From JAIEOG01 sp964519985 (lineage in GTDB: Bacteria; Bdellovibrionota; FAC87; UBA2466): DNA of 64,000 bases. Shown here one piece after another: positions 1 through 8,966 of this stretch. A program made the translations under genes and the position numbers. The DNA lies in NCBI GenBank assembly GCA_964519985.1, contig CAZFMF010000004.1, forward strand, positions 1-64,000, in the 5' to 3' direction. Under the pieces are notes generated by a model that was not told the DNA's origin, searched no databases, and saw nothing but the letters and a program-made list of their open reading frames with translations. Position 1 is the stretch's first letter; each line of letters begins with the position of its first letter.

Positions 1-6
1 GGCGTA

Positions 7-90
7 GTCATTGCGAGGCTTTAGACCGAAGCAAACTCGCCCCCCGGAGGGGGCGAGAGATTGCTTCTTCGCTGCGCTCATCGCAATGAC
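7..90. repeat. Dispersed imperfect inverted repeat with GC-rich core hairpin
   Basis: The outer arms begin GTCATTGCGAGG at 7-18 and end TCGCAATGAC at 81-90, and are roughly reverse-complementary. The centre holds a perfect 9-bp stem, CTCGCCCCC at 36-44 and GGGGGCGAG at 49-57, with a 4-nt loop. A related half element lies at 8847-8875 in the end of ileS. Elements of this GTCATTGCGAG type are scattered intergenically in many bacterial genomes. It sits 3 bp beyond the stop of the minus-strand lipoprotein gene and could also shape transcript ends. Confidence 0.7.
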
Positions 91-92
91 GA

Positions 93-1118
93 CTATTCCT
101 CTTCCGGAGTCTCTTCGGGCTGCTTCGGGGAGGTTGGCCTGCGCTTCTTTTCGCTCTTTTCCTTCTTTTCGTCTTCGTCCACTTCTTCTTGCCCAGGCTT
201 AGCATCCGTCTTGGGCGTGCTGATGTAGTCGCCGAGGCCGGCGGAGACGATGAGCGACTGGAATTTCTGCGGCGTGATTTCCTTGCCATTGAGCGCAAAT
301 TCCACCGACGGCTGACTGCCGCTGGAAACGGAAACTTTCGCCGTCAGTTCGCCCGTGAAGTCTTTGAACTCCATGCCGAGGGCGAGATCCATCTCTTGGC
401 TGCCGGTGATGCTCGTGCCCGAAACATTTATCTCTTGAGAGACCGACATCTTCAAATAAGGGTGTAGGTCGCCCTCTTTCTGCGAATGGATCGTGCCCTT
501 CAAGTCGACTTCCACGGACGTTGATACGGGACCCGAGGGCATCGCGCCCGGCTGGGTCGACGCGCCGCTCGAGCTGACGCTCATCGAACCCGTCATTTCC
601 ATGCCGCTGATGTCGGTAATCGCGAGGATGGCTTCATCCTTTACCGCGTACTTAATTGAGAACTCCGCCGACATGCTTTCGGGTTTGCCGGTCGGTTTTA
701 GGCTGAAGTCCAACGACAGCGGGCAATTCTCGCCATTGATGGCAAAGCGCACTTCCTTCATGTCCTTACCCGCATCTTGACCCGGGAACTCCATCGGCAT
801 TTTGCAGTCGCCGGCGAAAACGCTTTTTTCCATCTTGTCGACGATTTCTTCAACGTCTTGGTCGCGTTCGCCACCGGTGGTGCCGGTCGCGCAGATCGCA
901 GAAACAAGTTCACGCACTTCGGGGCGCTGCAAGGGGTTAGCGGCGGTATTCTGGCGGCCGCCGTAGCGCTTGCCGGTCGTCTTGATGGCGGCAACGGACT
1001 TGCCGATGTTCCCTAGGCTCGCCGTAAAGCGGGCTTCCTGTTTGGAATCGAGTTCTTTGAGACCGCAGCCCGTGACCGCCAAGGCCGCCACGAGGGCGAA
1101 TGCAGAAATGCGTGACAT
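93..1118 (-). CDS. Lipoprotein of unknown function
   Basis: A 341-residue protein with a lipoprotein signal peptide: a short basic start, a hydrophobic run, and lipobox VTGC with the acylated Cys near residue 18. An excellent AGGAGG ribosome site lies 6 to 7 nt before the ATG, which fixes the start. The middle is rich in Ser, Gly and Thr and beta-like. The last 30 residues are strongly charged (Asp, Glu, Lys, Pro). I recognise no family. It is probably anchored in the outer or inner membrane facing the periplasm. The gene stands alone, facing away from the window start, with the dispersed repeat directly after its stop codon. Confidence 0.8.
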   Translation of the reverse strand: MSRISAFALVAALAVTGCGLKELDSKQEARFTASLGNIGKSVAAIKTTGKRYGGRQNTAANPLQRPEVRELVSAICATGTTGGERDQDVEEIVDKMEKSVFAGDCKMPMEFPGQDAGKDMKEVRFAINGENCPLSLDFSLKPTGKPESMSAEFSIKYAVKDEAILAITDISGMEMTGSMSVSSSGASTQPGAMPSGPVSTSVEVDLKGTIHSQKEGDLHPYLKMSVSQEINVSGTSITGSQEMDLALGMEFKDFTGELTAKVSVSSGSQPSVEFALNGKEITPQKFQSLIVSAGLGDYISTPKTDAKPGQEEVDEDEKKEKSEKKRRPTSPKQPEETPEEE

Positions 1119-1210
1119 CGAGGATCCTCCTGAAAGTTGAACTTCAGGCGGAGCCTAGCATGGTGGGGAAAAACGTCAAAGATCCAGTGTGTTAGAAGTA
1201 GGGACCGTTA

Positions 1211-1504
1211 TCAGTGGGCTTCAGCGGCGCGTTCGAGCGCGTGGCAGTTGCGGACCTGGATATAGGTCTCCGCCACGCCGTCGCGCGTTTCAGTCACGAT
1301 CGTTTTTTCAAAACGGATCATGCCGCGCCCTTCTTCCACCTTCGTTTCGTTTTCGGCTTGCGCGCCGATCAGGTGGGCAGAAAACACCGCGAGGCATTCT
1401 TTTTCAAAGTAGACTTTAGGATCATCCCCGAAAGCGGGAAACGGAAGTTGCGAAGCCAAAAGCGCGAGAAGCGCTATCCACCAACGTACTGAGAGAGTTT
1501 TCAT
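1211..1504 (-). CDS. Small secreted protein of unknown function
   Basis: A 97-residue protein with a clear Sec signal peptide (basic MKTLSVR start, hydrophobic run, likely cleavage near residue 26 after AFG). The mature part is only about 70 residues and has two cysteines (in EKECL and RNCH) that could form one disulphide in the periplasm. GAGG lies about 9 nt before the ATG. No family is recognised. It is in the same direction as, and about 90 bp upstream of, the lipoprotein gene ending at 93, so the two might be co-transcribed. Confidence 0.65.
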   Translation of the reverse strand: MKTLSVRWWIALLALLASQLPFPAFGDDPKVYFEKECLAVFSAHLIGAQAENETKVEEGRGMIRFEKTIVTETRDGVAETYIQVRNCHALERAAEAH

Positions 1505-1595
1505 TTGTGTGACCTCGGGAAATACCGGAAGGAATCAATACCTTGAGTGTACAGCTAAATTGTGAAGGAATTGTGGCGGTCGTGCCTGGGAAATA

Positions 1596-1629
1596 AGACG
1601 GGGCTTGTCGTTGCCGACAAGCCCCGTCT
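1596..1629 (-). terminator. Strong hairpin, likely terminator of the 2939-1666 lipoprotein operon
   Basis: A perfect 15-bp stem, AGACGGGGCTTGTCG at 1596-1610 and its complement at 1615-1629, closes a 4-nt loop. Read on the minus strand it is followed by a short T-rich stretch (TATTT). It lies 37 bp after the stop of the minus-strand lipoprotein gene at 1666, the expected place for an intrinsic terminator. Confidence 0.7.
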
Positions 1630-1665
1630 AGGACGCCTTGGTTTGGTATGGAGACCGTTACAAGC

Positions 1666-2271
1666 TTAGTAGCCGTATTGGCTGTACGGGTTGTAATTCA
1701 ACTGCTGGTTCTGGCCGTTCATCAGGAACTGGCTGTAACCGTCGTAGTTGTAATAGCCGTACTGCCCCGGACGGGCGTAATCGTTTAGGTAGCCGCCGTA
1801 ACCGATAATCGCCGGGTCTTCGTTGCGCCACATGTAGTTCATCGGGGCCGACTTATTGATGGCCAACCGAAACAAGCAGCGCTCGAGCGTGCCCACCATG
1901 AATTCCAAGTTCTCGAGTTTCTCCGGAATCGCGTTGACCATCTGCTGGCAGCGAACGGTTTCGTCGGTCATCGAGGGATACATCAAGCTCGTTCCACCGT
2001 ACACGCCGGTTTGGGTGGCTTGGTTCCATTGTCCGCCCCAGCTCTGCCAGGATTGCGGGTAGATATAATTGGTGTAGTTCGCGTTCAGCGTGGAGTCGAG
2101 TCCGCGAACCGCCGCCGCGCCGCGCTTAGTGAGCGCCGGAAAAGATTTGGAAACCGTAGCGACGTATTTTTCGGTGGCGCGCAGAGCCGCCGAGTTCGTC
2201 GTGAAGTCTTGCTGACACGCGGTGAGACTGAGTAACAGCGCTCCCGCGAGGATTTTGTAAATCGTCTTCAT
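1666..2271 (-). CDS. Lipoprotein with Tyr/Gly/Asn/Gln-rich C-terminus
   Basis: Start chosen at 2271 (MKTIYKILAGALLLSLTAC) because AAGGAG lies about 7 nt before it and a lipobox (LTAC) follows at residue 19; the open frame extends further upstream without a signal. The product is 201 residues. After a helical central part, the C-terminal 45 residues are very rich in Tyr, Gly, Asn and Gln, a low-complexity composition seen in adhesive or matrix-forming surface proteins. Function unknown. It is the second gene of a two-gene operon, 32 bp after a similarly built lipoprotein. Confidence 0.75.
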   Translation of the reverse strand: MKTIYKILAGALLLSLTACQQDFTTNSAALRATEKYVATVSKSFPALTKRGAAAVRGLDSTLNANYTNYIYPQSWQSWGGQWNQATQTGVYGGTSLMYPSMTDETVRCQQMVNAIPEKLENLEFMVGTLERCLFRLAINKSAPMNYMWRNEDPAIIGYGGYLNDYARPGQYGYYNYDGYSQFLMNGQNQQLNYNPYSQYGY

Positions 2272-2303
2272 GGCGTTTCTCCTTACCTTTGCGTCCAAAC
2301 CCA

Positions 2304-2939
2304 TTACTGCTGAAATCCGCCGTACATGGTCCAAATGTTTCCGGCGTTGTAGCTGTAAACCTGCGATTGATAGGGCGACCACTGGAGCGATCCCGCCTGG
2401 GCGTTCACCACTCGGTAGTAGCACTGGGTCAATTTCACCTTCGCGAGCTGAAACAGCTGTTTCACTTGCGCGGGGTTCGAAGTCTGAAGCTGTTGCATGC
2501 GGGCGACGAGCTCTTGGCGCACGGCCAGTCCGCAGGAGTTCATCATGCCGATGCTAGCGGCGGCGAGGTTCATCACCGTGTCTTGGCCGATGTTGCCTTG
2601 GCTCGCGGAGCTGTTTAAGCAGGCCCATTGCGATGCGGCCGTACTGGAGCTACCGGGCGTCCAGGCGTTGTTGTTCGACATACAAGCCGTGGCGGTTTGG
2701 TCGGCTTGGCTCAAAGTCGTGGTGGTCGTCGTGGGCGCCGCTTCGTCCTCGGCCGGAGTATCGAACAGGTCCAACGTCGGGTCGGTATCCGCGAGAGGAT
2801 TCGAGCCGAGATCGGAAAGGGACTCTTGGTCGTCGGTGCTGGTCGAGCCGCTGCTCAAGGTGCGTGATACGTTGGTGCTGCAAGCGGCCGTGAAGAAGAT
2901 CGAGATGATGACCAAAGCTGAAAACTTGTTGTACTTCAC
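2304..2939 (-). CDS. Lipoprotein of unknown function, GTG start
   Basis: The start is set at GTG 2939: GGAGG lies 6 nt before it, and the protein then begins VKYNKFSALVIISIFFTAAC, a normal lipoprotein signal with lipobox TAAC. An ATG 21 nt upstream has no ribosome site. The 211-residue product has a Ser/Thr/Asp-rich linker after the acylated Cys, a Thr run, a helical region with a few Cys, and a Tyr/Gln/Gly-rich end like that of the next gene. The two lipoproteins are probably distantly related or act together. No family is recognised. Confidence 0.72.
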   Translation of the reverse strand: MKYNKFSALVIISIFFTAACSTNVSRTLSSGSTSTDDQESLSDLGSNPLADTDPTLDLFDTPAEDEAAPTTTTTTLSQADQTATACMSNNNAWTPGSSSTAASQWACLNSSASQGNIGQDTVMNLAAASIGMMNSCGLAVRQELVARMQQLQTSNPAQVKQLFQLAKVKLTQCYYRVVNAQAGSLQWSPYQSQVYSYNAGNIWTMYGGFQQ

Positions 2940-3243
2940 GATTGCCTCCAAGAGTCCCATTCCAAGCGTTCTTGACGGAGTTAAATTGCAATGGGGGGGC
3001 CAACCCGAATTCAGCCTGAACACACGGTGAGCGGTGCTGTCATTCCGGTGACGCCAAAAGCAGGGGGGGTGGGAAAGCCGGAAAACGGCCCGCCGACCTA
3101 GGGAAAAATCCATTGGTTTCAATATTTTAAGTTTGTCATTGGCGGCGTGTGGAACTACTAGTTGGGTGTCTACTGTTTGGATACGGTCAAGTTGCCTCCC
3201 GCTCATTGAAGCGCACCGAACTGCCGATTAGTATCGAGGCTTT
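2940..3243. other. Intergenic region between divergent genes
   Basis: This 304-bp stretch separates the minus-strand lipoprotein operon from the plus-strand exporter and must hold promoters for both. I see no gene in it. One possible plus-strand promoter is TTGTCA at 3135 and TACTAG 17 bp later, but the -10 is poor. GC-rich G runs (seven Gs near 2993 and 3065) are present. Confidence 0.4.
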
Positions 3244-5673
3244 ATGTCAGCAAATCCCGACACGAAAATGAGTCGACTGGTCCGCCGAATCACGGTGGAT
3301 TGGTCTAAGCCCATCACCCTCTTGCTTTTAGTGATCGCCGGTCTGGGGATGTACCTCGGCACCAAGGTGAATCTGAAGCTCTCGCTGATGGATCTGTTGC
3401 CCGAAGATCACCCTTCGGTGGTTAAATTCACCAAGCTCACCGACGTCGTGGGCGGGGTCGGGTTCTTCACGATTGTGCTCTCCGCCGAAGATGGGAAATC
3501 CCACCTCGAGATCGCGCCCCGGGTCATTGCCGAGATGGTGAAGTCGCCGCTCATTCGCAATGCCTCATTTCACCGCGAGCAGCGCTTCTTCGTCGATCAC
3601 ATGCTCTATTACATGGATATTCCCAAGCTCCAGGACCTGGAGCGGGACATCGCGCGCCAGATCAAGGATTCGCGCCGCAAGGTTTTCGACCTAGGCCTCT
3701 TCGATGAAGACGGCGACAAGGAGGCGCCGGAAGCCAAGCCGGCCTTCGATAGCAACCTGACCCAGCTCGCGCAGGACTCGGCTAAGATCACGCCCTTTTT
3801 GACGTCGGAAGACGGCAAGCACCTTCTCATCATGGCCAAGCCCAGTTTCGATTCCACCGACTTGGGCCAGACGCGCGAGATGCTCGCGTACTGTGATAAA
3901 ATGCTGGCCGCCACGCTGCCGGCGAACGTGACCTACCGGTTCGGGGAGCGCTACTACAATAAAGTCGTCGAGACGATGCTGATTGAGGGCGATATCCAGC
4001 GCCTCGGCTTGATTTCCATTCTGCTGATCCTTTTGGTTCTCTTGCTCTACACTCGGTCGATGCGGGCGATGGCCGTGATTTTTATTCCGGTCTTCATGGG
4101 TCTCGGCATCACGATGGGGGCGACGTACCTCTTCATCGGGCATATCAACATCATCACCGGCTTTTTGATCGGAATCCTTTCCGGTTTGGGCGTCGACTAC
4201 AGCGTGCACCTCTTCTTGCGCTTGCGGCTGGAGAAGCGCGAGCCCTCGAGCCGTGAGCCCGATATCTTCTGGCGTTGCATCGGCAGCACCGGAAATTCGA
4301 TTTTCGTCGGTGCCGCCGCCGCCGCCTTCACCTTCTATCTGCTTTCCTTCAGCTCCTTCCGCGCGTTTTCCGAGTTTGGCTTCGTTTGCGGAACCGGCAT
4401 CGCGGCGGTCTTCGTTTGCTTGATCCTGAGTTTCACCGCGCTGGCCAAATTCTTCAAAGCCGACCAGATCCCGGTGCCGCCGCCGTTGATGGGCAAGTTT
4501 CTATTTCCGATGATCCCGGTGCCGAAAGGCCTGGTGGTGGCGTGCGTGATCACGGCCGGCGTCATGCTGATGTCGACCCAAGTCAGCTTCCAATATGACT
4601 TCGAACAGATGATGAAGCACTCCGAAGAGATGGAGCGTACTACCGCGCTGATCGACGGCGTGTACAAGCGCTCCGCGGTGCCGGCCGCCCTGCGCAGCGA
4701 CACCAAGGCAGAAGCGTTGGAAGTCGAAAAGGTCATTCGCGCGAAGTATATGCCCGCTCTGGTGAACGAGATTATCTCCGGCGCGAGTATCATTCCCGAC
4801 GATCAGGCGAAGAAACAGGAAATCATGAATCGGATTTCCGGTGACCTGAAGGCAATCAAAGATCGTTGGATTCAGCAATCCCTAGGAGTTCCGGCAAGCG
4901 CGGTGCGGACGTGGCTGAATGCGAACCCTTTTACCTTCAAAGAGATTCCGGAACACCTGCAGGATGCCCTGCGTGGCACTACGAATACGGGATTTTTAGT
5001 CTACGTGTATCCGGCGGTGAGCCTAGGTAACGCCAAAAACGTGGCCGCGTTCGCGGGCATGATGAAGGACATCGAAACCCAGTTTCCGAATCTGCTGTCA
5101 GGTTCCGATGCCGTGATTTTCTCCGATATCTTGGACCTTATCAAACACGACGGGGCCATCATCTTGATGGTGATCTTCCTCGCGGTGGGTTTCTTTATTT
5201 GGTTGAACACCCGGCGAATCGACGACACGCTGGCGAGCTATATCCCACTTCTGATTTCTTTCGTGGTGGGGATGGGTCTGATGGCCATCTTCGGCGTGCA
5301 GTTTAATATTCTAAACATCACGATCATCCCGTCCTTCGTGGCCTTGGGTATCGACGTACCGATTCACCTCGTGCACCGGGCCCGGGAAACCGGCTCCGGC
5401 TTTAAAGCCGGACGCGATATGGCGGCGAGCATCAATCTCGCGATGGGAACCTCCGTGATTGGCTTCGGGATCTTGGTCTTCGCGCGCGCTGGGGTTTTGA
5501 AGAGCCTGGGCGAAATCGCGATCATGGGCACGATCGCCATCTGGTGGGTAGGCTTGTGGCTTCTCGCCGCCGTTTTGGAATGGCGCCTGCGTCGCAAACC
5601 GCTCGCGGTGGAGTCTAGCTCGGGACTGACACCTTCCGCCTCCCCAACGGATCCGCTCCAAGCGAAGCACTGA
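3244..5673 (+). CDS. MMPL/RND-superfamily exporter
   Basis: An 809-residue inner-membrane protein with the duplicated RND layout: one TM helix near residues 24-40, a large periplasmic loop, a block of TM helices around 253-400, a second helix near 425-445, a second periplasmic loop, and a final TM block from about 640 to 790. Signature motifs GLGVDYSVHLFLR (about residue 314) and ALGIDVPIHLVHR (about 700) correspond to the conserved Asp-containing helix 4 motif of the MMPL/SSD group. Such proteins use proton flow to move lipids or hydrophobic compounds. The substrate cannot be told. It ends 38 bp before ileS; the two may share a transcript. Confidence 0.9.
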   Translation: MSANPDTKMSRLVRRITVDWSKPITLLLLVIAGLGMYLGTKVNLKLSLMDLLPEDHPSVVKFTKLTDVVGGVGFFTIVLSAEDGKSHLEIAPRVIAEMVKSPLIRNASFHREQRFFVDHMLYYMDIPKLQDLERDIARQIKDSRRKVFDLGLFDEDGDKEAPEAKPAFDSNLTQLAQDSAKITPFLTSEDGKHLLIMAKPSFDSTDLGQTREMLAYCDKMLAATLPANVTYRFGERYYNKVVETMLIEGDIQRLGLISILLILLVLLLYTRSMRAMAVIFIPVFMGLGITMGATYLFIGHINIITGFLIGILSGLGVDYSVHLFLRLRLEKREPSSREPDIFWRCIGSTGNSIFVGAAAAAFTFYLLSFSSFRAFSEFGFVCGTGIAAVFVCLILSFTALAKFFKADQIPVPPPLMGKFLFPMIPVPKGLVVACVITAGVMLMSTQVSFQYDFEQMMKHSEEMERTTALIDGVYKRSAVPAALRSDTKAEALEVEKVIRAKYMPALVNEIISGASIIPDDQAKKQEIMNRISGDLKAIKDRWIQQSLGVPASAVRTWLNANPFTFKEIPEHLQDALRGTTNTGFLVYVYPAVSLGNAKNVAAFAGMMKDIETQFPNLLSGSDAVIFSDILDLIKHDGAIILMVIFLAVGFFIWLNTRRIDDTLASYIPLLISFVVGMGLMAIFGVQFNILNITIIPSFVALGIDVPIHLVHRARETGSGFKAGRDMAASINLAMGTSVIGFGILVFARAGVLKSLGEIAIMGTIAIWWVGLWLLAAVLEWRLRRKPLAVESSSGLTPSASPTDPLQAKH

Positions 5674-5711
5674 TTGCGATCTCCCACCCGGCAATGTAAC
5701 TTTTCGGGGCC

Positions 5712-8700
5712 ATGAAGCCAGTCAAGCCCGACGTCCTCTTTCCTGCGCTCGAAGAAGGCATTCTCGCATTCTGGCGCAAAAATGGAATTATCGAAAAGGG
5801 CCTCGAGGCCAACGCCGGTAAGGAACCTTTCATCTTTTACGACGGGCCGCCCTTCGCGACCGGGCTTCCGCATTACGGTCATATCCTGGCCGGTACCCTT
5901 AAAGATATTGTCCCGCGTTACTGGGTCATGAAGGGCCGCTACGTGAAGCGGCGTTGGGGTTGGGACTGTCACGGCGTGCCGGTGGAGTTTGAGCTCGAGA
6001 AGGAATTGGGCCTATCCGGACTCACCGAAGTGCAAAATTTCGGGATCGCAAAGTTCAATGAGGCCTGCCGCGGGATTGTCCAGCGCTTCACCAAGGAATG
6101 GGAAGAGGTCATTACGCGCACCGGACGGTGGGCGGATTTTCGCCATGCTTACCGCACCATGGATCCCCAGTTCATGGAAACGGTCTGGTGGATCACGGGG
6201 CAGCTCTGGGATAAGGGGCTAGTCTACGAAGGCCATCGCGTCATGCCCTACTCCTGGCGCATCTCGACGCCATTTTCGAATTTCGAAGCCGGACTGAATT
6301 ACAAAGAGGTTCAAGATCCCGCGCTGACCTTGAAGTTCAAAGTCGTTGGCAAGTCGGCGGTCGCGGACCGCACTCGCAACTTCCTCGCCTGGACGACGAC
6401 CCCTTGGACCCTGCCCGCGAACCTCGCCCTGGCGGTGGGAAAAGAGATTGAGTACGTCGAAGTGAGTCTGGCGGAAGCGCCGAGCGAGAGTTTTATCGTC
6501 GCCGGAGATCGCCTGAACGCGTATTTCGAGGGCAAAGCGCTCAAAACCTGGGGCACCTTTGCCGGCAGGGCGCTTGTCGGCTGGGAATACGAGCCACTTT
6601 TTCCGCACTTCGCCGATCGCAAAAGCCAAGGCGCGTTTCAAGTGTACGTCGGTGATCACGTCACCGCCACGGACGGAACGGGAATTGTCCACACCGCGCC
6701 CGCGCACGGGGAAGAAGATTACGCCGTTTGCGCCAAGGCGGGCATCGAGTTGGTGGATGCCACGGATGCGGAAGGGAAGTTCACGGCGCTCGTTCCCGAA
6801 TACCAGGGGAAGAACTTCAAGGATGCCGACAAGGACATCATCCGCGATCTGAAAGCGAAGGGCCGGATCTTCCGCCACGATACCTTCTCTCACAATTATC
6901 CGTTCTGCTGGCGCAGCGATACGCCACTCATGAATAAGGCCATCTCCACCTGGTTTGTAAAATTAGAGCCGTTTAAAGCGCGACTGGTGGAAAACAATAA
7001 AACGACCCACTGGGTGCCCGAGCATCTGCGCGACGGACGTTTCGGCAATTGGCTGGAAAACGCCCGCGACTGGAACATCAGTCGCAATCGTTTCTGGGGC
7101 ACGCCACTGCCGATTTGGCGGTCGGAGGACAAAGAGGAATTGATCTGCGTTAGCTCGCTTGACCAGCTGGAAAAGCTCAGTGGGCAACGGCCGGCGGATC
7201 TGCACAAGCATTTCGTAGACGACATCACGTTCAAATCGCCGACGAGTGGCAAAGTCATGCGCCGCATCCCGGAGGTTTTCGATTGTTGGTTCGAGAGCGG
7301 CAGCATGCCGTACGCCCAGCAGCACTACCCATTCGAGAATAAGGCGAATTTCAAAGATCACTATCCCGCCGACTTTATCGCTGAAGGGGTGGATCAAACT
7401 CGCGGCTGGTTTTACACGCTTTCCGTCCTGTCGACCGCGCTTTTCGATCGGGCACCGTTTAAAAACGTCGTCGTGAACGGACTCGTGCTGGCCGAAGACG
7501 GCAAGAAAATGAGTAAGCGCCTCAAAAACTACCCCGAGCCGGGTAAGATTTTTGAAAGCTATGGAGCGGACGCGTTACGCGCTTACCTAATGAGTTCTCC
7601 CGCTTCGCACTGCGAAGACTTGCGCTTCTCCGAAAGCGGCGTGAAGGAGATCGTTCGGTCGGTGCTCTTGCCGTTGTGGAATGCGTATAGTTTCTTTGTC
7701 ACCTACGCCGAGGCGGACGGCTGGGCTCCCGAGAAATTCGACGAAAGCGTTTTGGGGAAGTTGGAGAACGATCTCGATCGTTGGTTGTTGTCGCGACTGC
7801 AGACACTCGTGAAGTCGTACGGCGAGAAGATGGAGGCTTACCATCTCTACGAAGTGATCCCCGAGGTCCTCGCCTTCATCGGACAACTCACCAACTGGTA
7901 TATTCGGTTGAACCGCCGCCGCTTCTGGGCGGAGGAAAAAAGCACCGACAAGGATCAGGCGTATGCGACGCTGTACTTCACACTTATGGAGTTCAGCAAG
8001 GCGTTGGCGCCGATCATGCCGTTTATCACCGAGGAGATATTTCAGAATCTGCTTCCGGCCAAGGACAAGACCGAAAGCGTTCACCTTGCGCGATTTCCGG
8101 AGTTCCGCGCCAAATGGGTCGACACGAAGCTCGAGGCCCAGATGGCTTTGATCGATACCGTGGTTTCGATGGGGCGCACTGGCCGCAACGCCCACAATCT
8201 TAAGACGCGGTTGCCTCTACGGAAGATGACCGTCATCACGCGCAATCCGGAGGACAAGCAGACGATCGAAAAGTACCGGGAACTCATCGCCCAAGAATTG
8301 AATGTGAAGGCGGTGGATTTCAGCAGTGAAGAATCGAAGTGGGTCGTGCTTTCGGCCAAACTCAACGCCAAGGTCTTTGGGAAAAAACAACCGCAGAATA
8401 CCAAAACCGCACTGAAGGAAGTTCCGACTTTCACGGCGGCGCAGTTGGCGGAGTTGGAAGGCAAGGGCAAGGTTTCCCATAACGGCATCCAATACGATGT
8501 GGAAGATATCTTGATTGGTCGCGAGCCCAGACAGGCGGGTGCGATGCAAACGAGCGGTACGGTGACGGTTTGGCTGGATTCTACGGTTGATGAATCTTTG
8601 GTTGCGGAAGGCCAGGCGCGGGAGTTTGTGAATCGCGTGCAGAAACTACGGAAGGATTCGGGTCTCGATGTTTCCGATCGCATCCGCCTAAAATTCTACC

Positions 8701-8882
8701 CCGCGAAACCTTCACTCGCCAAAGCGGTGGCGACCCATCGCGACTACATCGCCTCCGAGGTCCTCGCGGATGAACTCCAAGAAGTCGGTGCCGACGCCGG
8801 CCCCTGGTCCGTCGAAAGCGAAATCGACGATATTCCAGTCAAACTAGTCATTGCGAGCGTAGCGAAGCAATCTCCACGATAA
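5712..8882 (+). CDS. ileS: Isoleucyl-tRNA synthetase, eukaryote-type (IleRS2)
   Basis: A 1,056-residue class I aminoacyl-tRNA synthetase that charges tRNA-Ile in the cytoplasm. The HIGH motif appears as HYGH at residues 54-57 inside PPFATGLPHYGHILAGTLKD, and the KMSKS loop reads KMSKR at 599-603. Both are typical of the eukaryotic-like IleRS2 branch, which is generally tolerant of mupirocin, not of the usual bacterial type. The editing domain lies between them. The last residues, VIASVAKQSPR, are encoded by the dispersed GTCATTGCGAG repeat, so the C-terminus has been replaced or extended by a repeat insertion. The stop directly abuts a nested palindrome. Confidence 0.95.
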   Translation: MKPVKPDVLFPALEEGILAFWRKNGIIEKGLEANAGKEPFIFYDGPPFATGLPHYGHILAGTLKDIVPRYWVMKGRYVKRRWGWDCHGVPVEFELEKELGLSGLTEVQNFGIAKFNEACRGIVQRFTKEWEEVITRTGRWADFRHAYRTMDPQFMETVWWITGQLWDKGLVYEGHRVMPYSWRISTPFSNFEAGLNYKEVQDPALTLKFKVVGKSAVADRTRNFLAWTTTPWTLPANLALAVGKEIEYVEVSLAEAPSESFIVAGDRLNAYFEGKALKTWGTFAGRALVGWEYEPLFPHFADRKSQGAFQVYVGDHVTATDGTGIVHTAPAHGEEDYAVCAKAGIELVDATDAEGKFTALVPEYQGKNFKDADKDIIRDLKAKGRIFRHDTFSHNYPFCWRSDTPLMNKAISTWFVKLEPFKARLVENNKTTHWVPEHLRDGRFGNWLENARDWNISRNRFWGTPLPIWRSEDKEELICVSSLDQLEKLSGQRPADLHKHFVDDITFKSPTSGKVMRRIPEVFDCWFESGSMPYAQQHYPFENKANFKDHYPADFIAEGVDQTRGWFYTLSVLSTALFDRAPFKNVVVNGLVLAEDGKKMSKRLKNYPEPGKIFESYGADALRAYLMSSPASHCEDLRFSESGVKEIVRSVLLPLWNAYSFFVTYAEADGWAPEKFDESVLGKLENDLDRWLLSRLQTLVKSYGEKMEAYHLYEVIPEVLAFIGQLTNWYIRLNRRRFWAEEKSTDKDQAYATLYFTLMEFSKALAPIMPFITEEIFQNLLPAKDKTESVHLARFPEFRAKWVDTKLEAQMALIDTVVSMGRTGRNAHNLKTRLPLRKMTVITRNPEDKQTIEKYRELIAQELNVKAVDFSSEESKWVVLSAKLNAKVFGKKQPQNTKTALKEVPTFTAAQLAELEGKGKVSHNGIQYDVEDILIGREPRQAGAMQTSGTVTVWLDSTVDESLVAEGQAREFVNRVQKLRKDSGLDVSDRIRLKFYPAKPSLAKAVATHRDYIASEVLADELQEVGADAGPWSVESEIDDIPVKLVIASVAKQSPR
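8847..8875. repeat. Half copy of dispersed GTCATTGCGAG repeat within the ileS 3' end
   Basis: The sequence GTCATTGCGAGCGTAGCGAA and the following GCAATCTCC match the arms of the repeat at 7-90. It is translated in frame as VIASVAKQSPR, the last residues of ileS. Confidence 0.7.
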
Positions 8883-8966
8883 AAGGTGCCCATCGACTTT
8901 TCGGCCGGAAAAGAGCCGGGTGCGCACCCGCTACCTTTTCGGCCGAAAAGTCGATGGGCACCCTTT
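8882..8966. repeat. Nested palindrome filling the gap between two convergent stop codons
   Basis: The left arm (8883 onward) contains TGCCCATCGACTTTTCGGCC and the right arm (8935-8966) contains its exact complement; a one-base bulge flanks it on each side. The right arm itself holds the 16-bp palindrome CTTTTCGGCCGAAAAG, and the loop holds a perfect 14-bp palindrome CGGGTGCGCACCCG. The element occupies the whole space between the ileS TAA and the TAA of the opposing gene, so it could terminate transcription both ways, although flanking T runs are only 3 to 4 nt. It may also be a small mobile or REP-like element. Confidence 0.75.
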
